Positions 58,064 through 64,000 of a DNA stretch of 64,000 bases are shown here, in pieces; the stretch's first letter is position 1, and every line of letters begins with the position of its first letter. The translations under genes and the position numbers were made by a program. Below the pieces are notes generated by a model. It was given only the letters and a program-made list of their open reading frames with translations, was not told the DNA's origin and searched no databases. The stretch is from Xenophilus sp. L33 (GTDB lineage Bacteria; Pseudomonadota; Gammaproteobacteria; Burkholderiales; Burkholderiaceae_C): assembly GCF_009765735.1 (NCBI RefSeq), contig NZ_LMUW01000036.1:62001-126000 (forward strand), written 5' to 3'.

Positions 58064-58816
58064 TCAGGCCGCCGTGGCACGTCGCCGCCGCGGCGCCGCC
58101 GGCCCGGTCGGCGCGGCCGCGTCGGGCACAAGCCCGGGCAACTCGATCGGCATGCCGGCCTCGGCGCTGTAGCGATGCCGCTCCATCTCGGTCGCGCACC
58201 GCTGGCGGTCCCGCGCGGCGATCGAGTCGATCAGCCGGTCGTGCTCGTCCAGGGTGCGCTCTCGGGCATCGGCATGCTGGAACTTGGTCCACATGTTGGG
58301 CTCGACCATCGACCACAGCCTGCGGACCTCCTCAAGGATCAGGTGGTTCGGCGACAGCGAGAAGATCCTGAAATGGAACTGGCGGTTCAGCTCGATGAGC
58401 CCGCGCACGTCGACCTGCCGCACGCATTCGCGCATGCGCTCGTTGAGCGCGCGCAGTTCGCCGGTGGCGCCCGGCTCGGGCCAGCGGATGGTGAGCATCA
58501 GCTCGTTTTCCAGCAGGTGCAGCATGCGGCGGATCTGCGCATGTTCCTCGGGCGCGCGCTTGGTCACGAAGTAGCCCTGGTGCGGCCGGTGGAAGAGCAG
58601 GCCCTGGTCGGCCAGGACGTTCATCGCCTCGCGCAGCGGGACCCGGCTGACCTGGAGGCGCTCGGCCATTTCCTCCTGGCGGATCTGCTCGCCGGGATTG
58701 AGCTCGCCGCTGACGATCATCGCCTTCAGCTGCACCAGCGTGCGCTCCATCGCGCCCGAGGACTTGGACGACCACTTGGTGTGGGCTTTGTGTTTGACGG
58801 CCAGCGGCATGTCCAT
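58064..58816 (-). CDS. GntR-family (FCD/FadR-type) regulator
   Basis: 250 residues. Winged helix at about 22-90 (TLVQLKAMIVSGELNPGEQI, MAERLQVSRVPLREAMNVLA, QGLLFHRPHQGYFVTKRAPE) and a helical FCD ligand domain (about 95-225) including LIELNRQFHFRIFSL, whose His/Asp residues usually bind a metal and a carboxylate effector. Divergent from the ABC transporter operon with 164 bases between; it probably controls uptake and breakdown of the imported acid. A TTGAATTCAA palindrome lies in the gap. Confidence 0.92.
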   Translation of the reverse strand: MDMPLAVKHKAHTKWSSKSSGAMERTLVQLKAMIVSGELNPGEQIRQEEMAERLQVSRVPLREAMNVLADQGLLFHRPHQGYFVTKRAPEEHAQIRRMLHLLENELMLTIRWPEPGATGELRALNERMRECVRQVDVRGLIELNRQFHFRIFSLSPNHLILEEVRRLWSMVEPNMWTKFQHADARERTLDEHDRLIDSIAARDRQRCATEMERHRYSAEAGMPIELPGLVPDAAAPTGPAAPRRRRATAA

Positions 58817-58880
58817 ATTCTGCTGCCTCGCTCCAATCGATCCCCCGCATGTTAGGGGTTAGACCTGAGAACCTCCAAAT

Positions 58881-58890
58881 TTGAATTCAA
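58881..58890. promoter_or_regulatory. Candidate GntR operator
   Basis: Perfect ten-base palindrome TTGAATTCAA in an A/T-rich island between the GntR gene and the ABC operon; it is followed by TATTAT, a possible -10 for the rightward genes. Slightly to the left, GTTAG is repeated at 58851-58855 and 58858-58862. Confidence 0.45.
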
Positions 58891-58980
58891 TATTATCTGA
58901 ATCGTGCTGACGCATGTCTGCCGAACCGGCTCCATCCAGCGGCCGGCCCCGGCCACACCGTCCCACGATGGAGACAAGAA

Positions 58981-60159
58981 ATGAATTCGAAGACGATTCG
59001 CCGGTGCCTGGCGTCGGCGGCCGCCACGCTGCTGCTGGCTGCGGGCCTGCAGGCCCAGGCGCAGGAGACCCTCAAGGTCGGCATCCTGGCCAGCTATTCG
59101 GGCCCGACCGCCACCAGCGGCGTCGCGATCGAGAACGCGATCAAGCTCTTCCAGCAGAAGCACGGCGACACGCCCGGCGGCCGGAAGATCGAGCTCATCA
59201 AGCGCGACACCACCGGCCCCAATCCTGAAGTGGCGCGCCGGCTGGCACAGGAACTGATCGTGCGCGAAAAGGTCCAGGTGTTGATCGGTCCGGACTTCAC
59301 GCCGAACGTGCTCGCGGTCGCGCCGCTGGTCACGGAGGCCAAGGTGCCGACCATCATCTCGGGCGCGGCCACGCAGGGCATCGTCGAGAAGTCGCCCTAC
59401 TTCGTGCGCACCTTCTATTCGATCCCGCAGTCGGTGCGGCCGATGGCCCAGTGGGCGGTCAAGAACAACGTGCACAAGGTGGTGCTGCTGGTCGCCGACT
59501 ACGGCCCCGGCCAGGACGCCGAGGCCACCTTCACCAAGGCCTTCACCGACCTCGGCGGCACCGTCACCGGCGTCATCAAGGTGCCGGTGCGCAACCCGGA
59601 GTTCTCGGGCTACATCCAGCGCATCAAGGACGCCAACGCCGACGCGGTCTTCGTGTTCCTGCCGATCGGCGACCTGCCGCTGCAGTTCCTCAAGGCCTAC
59701 AGCAACGCCGGGCTGCGCGACACGCCGCTCAAGCTGCTGGCCACCGGCGATGTCACCGACGAGAGCATCCTCGACGCGGCCGGCGACAGCGCGATCGGCG
59801 CGATCACCACCGGCTTCTATTCGCCGACCCACGACAGCGCCGTCAACAAGCAGTTCGTCGCCGACTACACCGCCGCCTTCGGCGCCTCGCCGCGCATCTC
59901 GATGATCCACGTGACCACCTGGGACGCGATGCAGCTGCTCTACGCCGGGCTGGAGGCGCAGAAGGGCGCGAAGTTCGATCCGGACAAGTTCATGGCGACG
60001 ATCAAGGGCTACCGCTTCGAGAGCCCGCGCGGGCCGATCGCGATCGACAAGACCACCGGCGACATCGTCCAGAACGCCTACGTGCGCAAGGTCGAGCGCC
60101 GCGACGGCGTGCTGCAGAACGTGGAGTTCGACACCGTGAAGGACATCCCCGCGAACTGA
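58981..60159 (+). CDS. ABC transporter periplasmic binding protein (Liv type)
   Basis: 392 residues. Signal peptide MNSKTIRRCLASAAATLLLA ending at QAQAQ, then ETLKVGILASYSGPTATSGV of the Peripla_BP_6 fold. VKNNVHKVVLLVADYGPGQD and GDSAIGAITTGFYSPTHDSA are standard for aromatic-acid and branched amino-acid binding relatives. It is the first gene of a complete five-gene importer operon and feeds LivH/LivM. Confidence 0.93.
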   Translation: MNSKTIRRCLASAAATLLLAAGLQAQAQETLKVGILASYSGPTATSGVAIENAIKLFQQKHGDTPGGRKIELIKRDTTGPNPEVARRLAQELIVREKVQVLIGPDFTPNVLAVAPLVTEAKVPTIISGAATQGIVEKSPYFVRTFYSIPQSVRPMAQWAVKNNVHKVVLLVADYGPGQDAEATFTKAFTDLGGTVTGVIKVPVRNPEFSGYIQRIKDANADAVFVFLPIGDLPLQFLKAYSNAGLRDTPLKLLATGDVTDESILDAAGDSAIGAITTGFYSPTHDSAVNKQFVADYTAAFGASPRISMIHVTTWDAMQLLYAGLEAQKGAKFDPDKFMATIKGYRFESPRGPIAIDKTTGDIVQNAYVRKVERRDGVLQNVEFDTVKDIPAN

Positions 60160-60170
60160 GGCCGCGCGCC

Positions 60171-61043
60171 ATGAGCATCGTCCTGACGACTCTCTTCAAC
60201 GGCGTGGCCTATGGCGTGCTGCTGTTCATCATGGCCATCGGCCTGTCGGTGACGATGGGGATGATGCGCTTCGTCAACCTCGCGCACGTGAGCCTGTGCA
60301 TGCTGGGCGGCTATGTCGCGGTGACCGCGATGGACCGGTTCGGCGCGCCTTTCCTGCTGGCGCTGCCGATCGCCTTCGTGGTCACGGGGCTCTTCTCGGT
60401 CGTACTGGAGCGCCTGGTGCTGCGTCACTTCTACGGCAGCGACGACCTCACGCAGGTGCTGCTGACCATCGGCCTGGTCTTCATGTCGATCGCCAGCGTG
60501 GCCTTCGTCTGGGGCCCGGAGTTCCGGCCGGTGAAGGTGCCGGATTGGCTGGCCGGCCAGACGCCGGTGTTCGGCTTGCTGCTGGAACGCTACCGACTCT
60601 TCCTGATCGGCTTCGGCGCGCTGCTGACCCTGGCGATGCTCTTCGGCGTCGAGCGCACCCGCTTCGGCGCGATGGTGCGGGCCTGCGTCGACAACCGGCG
60701 CGCGGCCTCCGGCTGCGGGCTGGACACCCGCTTCGTCTTCGCGCTGACCTTCGCGATCGGCGGCGGCCTGGCCGGGCTCGGCGGCGCGCTGTCGGCGAAC
60801 CTGCTGGGCCTCGATCCGAACTTCCCGCTGCGCTACCTGGTGTACGTGCTCATCGTGGTGTCGGTCGGCGGCATGGGGACGATCGTCGGCACGCTGGCGG
60901 CATCGATCGGCATCGGCGTCGCCGACGTCGCCAGCAAGTACTACCTGCCGGCGGCCGGCGGCACGCTCATCTACCTGGTCACGGTGGCGGTGATGCTGTG
61001 GCGGCCGCAAGGCCTGCTCGGACGGAAGGTCGGTCATGCCTGA
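60171..61043 (+). CDS. ABC transporter permease, LivH type
   Basis: 290 residues from the ATG at 60171. About eight membrane helices, with the LivH start FNGVAYGVLLFIMAIGLSVT and MMRFVNLAHVSLCMLGGYVA, the ATPase-coupling region near GVERTRFGAMVRACVDNRRA, and the VSVGGMGTIVGTLAAS end motif. Forms the membrane channel with LivM. Stop overlaps the next start by eight bases. Confidence 0.92.
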   Translation: MSIVLTTLFNGVAYGVLLFIMAIGLSVTMGMMRFVNLAHVSLCMLGGYVAVTAMDRFGAPFLLALPIAFVVTGLFSVVLERLVLRHFYGSDDLTQVLLTIGLVFMSIASVAFVWGPEFRPVKVPDWLAGQTPVFGLLLERYRLFLIGFGALLTLAMLFGVERTRFGAMVRACVDNRRAASGCGLDTRFVFALTFAIGGGLAGLGGALSANLLGLDPNFPLRYLVYVLIVVSVGGMGTIVGTLAASIGIGVADVASKYYLPAAGGTLIYLVTVAVMLWRPQGLLGRKVGHA

Positions 61044-62019
61044 ACGCCTCGGCGCCCTCGCCTTCTTCCGCGACCGCTCGCGCTGGAGCCGCTGGGAGAC
61101 CGCCTTCTGGCTCTGCTGGCTGGTCGCCTTCGTGGTGCCGGGCGCCAACCTGCCCTTGTTGACCCAGGTGCTGGTCTGGGGCCTCTTCGCACTGGCGCTC
61201 GACCTGGTGCTCGGCTACCGCGGGGTGCCTTCGCTCGGGCATGCCGCCTTCTTCGGCATCGGCGCCTACACCGCCGGCTACCTGGGCAAATACGGTTGGA
61301 CCGAGCCGGTCACCGGATTGCTGATCGCGGGCGCCGTCGCGGGCCTCGTCGGCCTGGTCGCGGGCCGCGTGGTGCGCGGGCTGCACGGCGTCGGGCTGCT
61401 GATGGTGACGCTCGGCCTCAACCTGCTGCTCTACGACTTCGTGCTGCGCGCGACCGGGCTCACCGGCGGCGACGACGGCCTGCAGGGCATCACGATCGCG
61501 CCGGTGCTGGGCATCTTCTGCTTCGACATGGCCGGCAACACCGCCTACCTCTACGTGCTGGTGGTGGCCTTCGCGGTGTTCATGGCTGTTCGCGCGCTGG
61601 TCAATTCGGCCTGGGGCCTGGCGCTGCTGGGCGAGCGCGACAACGCGCGGCGGATGATCATGCTCGGCGCGCCCGTCGCCGGCGACCTGACCTGGGCCTT
61701 CGGCATCTCGGCCGCGGTGGCGGGCATCGCCGGCGCGCTGCTGACGCAGACCACGCAGTTCGTCTCGCCCGAGGTGCTGTCCTTCCAGCGTTCGGCCGAC
61801 GTGCTCACCGTGCTGATCATCGGCGGCATCGCGATGCTCTACGGCGGCTTCATCGGCGCGCTGGTCTTCCTGGTGCTGCGCGACGCGCTGGCGGCGCTCA
61901 ATCCAATCTACTGGTACTTCTGGATCGGCCTGCTGCTGGTGCTGATCGTGGCCTTCTTCCGCAGCGGCATCCTGCCCGGATTGGCCAAGGTGCTGATGCG
62001 ACGAAGGGCGCCGGCATGA
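61036..62019 (+). CDS. ABC transporter permease, LivM type
   Basis: 327 residues, about nine to ten helices. Contains the LivM signature LDLVLGYRGVPSLGHAAFFG and the coupling segment WGLALLGERDNARRMIMLGA. Partner of LivH; the C-terminal FFRSGILPGLAKVLMRRR is basic. Four-base overlap with the following ATPase gene. Confidence 0.92.
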   Translation: MPERLGALAFFRDRSRWSRWETAFWLCWLVAFVVPGANLPLLTQVLVWGLFALALDLVLGYRGVPSLGHAAFFGIGAYTAGYLGKYGWTEPVTGLLIAGAVAGLVGLVAGRVVRGLHGVGLLMVTLGLNLLLYDFVLRATGLTGGDDGLQGITIAPVLGIFCFDMAGNTAYLYVLVVAFAVFMAVRALVNSAWGLALLGERDNARRMIMLGAPVAGDLTWAFGISAAVAGIAGALLTQTTQFVSPEVLSFQRSADVLTVLIIGGIAMLYGGFIGALVFLVLRDALAALNPIYWYFWIGLLLVLIVAFFRSGILPGLAKVLMRRRAPA

Positions 62020-62765
62020 GCGCCGAACCGATCGTGCTGCAGACCCGCGGCCTGACCCTGTCCTTCGGCGGCCTGCATGTGCTGAGCGGACTCGACTTCA
62101 CGATGCACCGCGGCGAGCGGCATGCGGTGATCGGGCCCAACGGCGCCGGCAAGAGCACCTTCGTCGCGCTGGTCAGCGGGCTCCTGCGGCCGAACGCCGG
62201 CCAGGTGCTGCTCGAGGGCCGCGACGTCACGCGCGCCACGGCGAACGAACGGGTGGCGGCCGGCCTGGTGCGCACCTTCCAGATCAACACGCTGTTCGCG
62301 ACGCTGAGCCCGCTGCAGTCGGTGGTGCTGGCGCTCTGCCAGCGCGACGGCGTGGCGCGTCCTTCGCTGCGCGCGATCGTGCACTGCAGGCCGCAGATCG
62401 AGGAAGGCGCCGCGCTGCTGGAGCGCTTCGGCCTGCTGGACGATGCGCACCTGCCGACGCAGACGCTGCCCTACGGCCGCCAGCGCGTGCTCGAGGTGGT
62501 GCTGGCCTATGCGCTGCGGCCGCGCGTGCTGCTGCTCGACGAGCCGGCCGCGGGCCTCACGACCGCGCAGGGCCACGCGCTCTTCGAGCAGGTCGCCACC
62601 TTGACCGAAGGCACCGCGGTGCTGTTCATCGAGCACGACATGAACCTGGTGTTCGGCTATGCGCAGCGGGTGTCGGTGTTCGCCGGCGGCAGCGTGCTCG
62701 CCAGCGGCACGCCCGACGAGATGCGCAGCCACGAAGGCGTGCAGAAGGCCTACCTTGGCCACTGA
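62016..62765 (+). CDS. ABC transporter ATPase, LivG type
   Basis: 249 residues. Walker A GPNGAGKST (residues about 39-47), the LivG-specific GLVRTFQINTLFATLSPLQS with the Q-loop, the LSGG position degenerate as LPYGRQRVLEV, Walker B VLLLDEPAAGL, and the switch H in FIEHDMNLV. It energises uptake together with LivF on the cytoplasmic face. Confidence 0.92.
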   Translation: MSAEPIVLQTRGLTLSFGGLHVLSGLDFTMHRGERHAVIGPNGAGKSTFVALVSGLLRPNAGQVLLEGRDVTRATANERVAAGLVRTFQINTLFATLSPLQSVVLALCQRDGVARPSLRAIVHCRPQIEEGAALLERFGLLDDAHLPTQTLPYGRQRVLEVVLAYALRPRVLLLDEPAAGLTTAQGHALFEQVATLTEGTAVLFIEHDMNLVFGYAQRVSVFAGGSVLASGTPDEMRSHEGVQKAYLGH

Positions 62766-62787
62766 GACTGCCTTCCTGTCGTCGCCC

Positions 62788-63558
62788 ATGCGGGCGATGC
62801 CGCCTCGCATGACCGATGCGGTGGATGCCGTGGCGACCTCGCCCGGCACGCCGCCTGCGCCGCTGCTGAAGCTCGCAGGCCTTTGCGCCGGCTACGGCAA
62901 CTCGCGCGTGCTGCACGGCATCGACCTCGAACTGTTCCCGCGCGAGACGCTGGTCGTGGTCGGCCGCAACGGCGTCGGCAAGACCACGCTGGTCGAATCG
63001 ATCATCGGCCTCACCACCCACCATGCGGGCGAGATCCTCTGGCAGGGCAGGCCGGTGCAGCAGATGCTGCCGCACCTGCGCAACCGCGCCGGCATCGCCT
63101 GGGTGCCGCAGCAGCGCGAGGTGTTCCGCTCGCTCACGGTGGCCGAGAACCTGCAGGTGGTGCAGCGGCCCGGCCACTGGAATGCCGATGCGGTCTATGC
63201 GCTCTTCCCGCGCCTGCACGAGCGGCGGCGCAACTACGGCGACCAGCTGTCGGGCGGCGAGCAGCAGATGCTGGCGCTCGGCCGCGCGCTCATGACCAAC
63301 CCGAAGCTGCTGCTGCTCGACGAACCGGTGGAAGGCCTGGCGCCGATCGTGGTCGACCAGATGCTGCGCGCCATCGACACGATGCGCGAGAGCGGCGACA
63401 TGACGATCCTGCTGGTCGAGCAGAAATACGAACTGGCGCTGGCGCACTCCGAGCGCTGCGTGGTGATCGACCACGGCACCGTCGTGCACCAGGGCCCGAG
63501 CCGGGCCTTGCTCGCCGACCAGGCACTGATCGACCGATACCTGGGGCTGGCCCACTGA
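62788..63558 (+). CDS. ABC transporter ATPase, LivF type
   Basis: About 256 residues from the ATG at 62788; further ATGs at 62797 and 62809 are possible, and no clear ribosome site decides between them. Core starts LKLAGLCAGYGNSRVLHGID, Walker A VGRNGVGKTTLVESIIG, IAWVPQQREVFRSLTVAENL, signature LSGGEQQMLALGRALM, Walker B LLLLDEPVEGL, and LLVEQKYE. Last transporter gene before the Rieske oxygenase. Confidence 0.9.
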   Translation: MRAMPPRMTDAVDAVATSPGTPPAPLLKLAGLCAGYGNSRVLHGIDLELFPRETLVVVGRNGVGKTTLVESIIGLTTHHAGEILWQGRPVQQMLPHLRNRAGIAWVPQQREVFRSLTVAENLQVVQRPGHWNADAVYALFPRLHERRRNYGDQLSGGEQQMLALGRALMTNPKLLLLDEPVEGLAPIVVDQMLRAIDTMRESGDMTILLVEQKYELALAHSERCVVIDHGTVVHQGPSRALLADQALIDRYLGLAH

Positions 63559-63613
63559 GGCGCGCCCTTCCCCCACAACGCAGCGACCGCTGCATGAAAC
63601 AGCGAGGACCCCC

Positions 63614-64000
63614 ATGCTGAGCAAAGACAAGAACGAACTGCTGACCCGCGTGGGTCCCGGCACGCCGATGGGCAATCTGCTGCGCCGGTACTGGATGCCG
63701 GTCGCCGGCATCTCCGAATTCGACACGCGCAGCACCAAGCCGCTGCGCCTCATGGGCGAGGACCTGGTGCTCTACAAGGACCTCGGCGGCGCGTATGGCC
63801 TGGTCGACCGGCGTTGCGCGCACCGGCGCGCCGACCTGGCCTACGGCATGGTCGAGCAGCAGGGCCTGCGCTGCAACTACCACGGCTGGCGCTTCGACGC
63901 CGCCGGCCATTGCGTGGAGCGGCCCTTCGAGGCGACCGCCATCCCGGGCGATCCGGGCAAGGACCGCATCGCGCTGAAGGCCTATCCGGTGAAGCTGCTG
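63614..64000 (+). CDS. Rieske-type aromatic ring-hydroxylating oxygenase, large subunit (3' end cut)
   Basis: 129 residues are visible from the ATG at 63614 to the window end. The Rieske [2Fe-2S] ligands are complete: C68-A-H70 and C87-N-Y-H90 in VDRRCAHRRADLAYG and LRCNYHGWRFDAAG. The start MLSKDKNELLTRVGPGTPMG and LLRRYWMPVAGISEFDTRST match phthalate/vanillate-type oxygenase alpha subunits. It should hydroxylate or demethylate an aromatic acid imported by the adjoining ABC operon. The catalytic iron domain lies beyond the window. Confidence 0.93.
   Translation, partial: MLSKDKNELLTRVGPGTPMGNLLRRYWMPVAGISEFDTRSTKPLRLMGEDLVLYKDLGGAYGLVDRRCAHRRADLAYGMVEQQGLRCNYHGWRFDAAGHCVERPFEATAIPGDPGKDRIALKAYPVKLL

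Overview
The window is very GC-rich DNA, densely packed with genes, with no rRNA, tRNA, phage, insertion sequence or CRISPR array that I could see. The protein set is typical of a metabolically versatile, soil-type betaproteobacterium: many acyl-CoA enzymes, a TRAP transporter and a branched-chain-amino-acid-type (Liv) ABC transporter, LLM-class flavin monooxygenases, several LysR/TetR/AraC/GntR regulators, PoxB, YghU and a BOF protein. I infer Burkholderiales, probably Comamonadaceae (Variovorax/Ramlibacter-like). This is an inference from gene content, not a database match. Most of the window looks like accessory catabolic chromosome. About 61 protein genes are called, two of them cut by the window edges. 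Layout, left to right. 0-5.2 kb: end of an LLM monooxygenase, an AI-2E-family membrane protein with an unusual C-terminal soluble domain, an acetyl-CoA hydrolase/transferase and aquaporin Z. 5.2-5.7 kb: a gene-free stretch rich in stem-loops. 5.7-11.7 kb: envelope/stress genes (DUF4142, DUF883, zinc-ribbon membrane protein), an MFS exporter, a P-loop kinase and a DUF3311/sodium-solute symporter pair. 11.7-14.9 kb: an AAA-type ATPase behind a palindromic control region, ornithine cyclodeaminase and an SDR. 15-23.5 kb: a flavin monooxygenase, then a TRAP transporter operon (DctP, fused DctQM, PanE-like reductase, class II aldolase) divergent from an SDR and PoxB. 23.5-29.6 kb: a LysR/NmrA pair, a zinc metallopeptidase, YghU, and an AraC-type regulator with two small genes. 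All three of these last promoters share the same spaced repeat architecture. 29.6-43 kb: an acyl-CoA cluster with two AMP-forming ligases, a cysteine-less thiolase-fold protein with its DUF35 partner, a biotin-dependent acyl-CoA carboxylase (beta and alpha subunits), three crotonase-family enzymes, an orphan periplasmic binding protein and a TetR regulator. The pentamer CTAAC/GTTAG recurs at all five of its control regions. 43-52.4 kb: a GNAT protein, a TetR regulator and a long leftward operon (DUF35, true thiolase, LLM monooxygenase, FMN reductase, CaiB-type CoA-transferase, a crotonase-alpha/beta-hydrolase fusion, MFS permease) that looks like a complete uptake, oxidation and CoA-degradation pathway for an unidentified substrate. 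52.5-58.8 kb: BOF protein, serine beta-lactamase-like lipoprotein, SDR with a divergent TetR, CurA-like reductase, methyltransferase and GntR regulator. 58.9-64 kb: a five-gene ABC uptake operon running into a Rieske oxygenase cut by the window end, which suggests import and ring oxidation of an aromatic acid. The strongest new signals are the AraC regulon (three promoters with identical geometry), the TetR/carboxylase/retro-aldolase island, the crotonase-hydrolase fusion operon and the structured start region of the ATPase gene.
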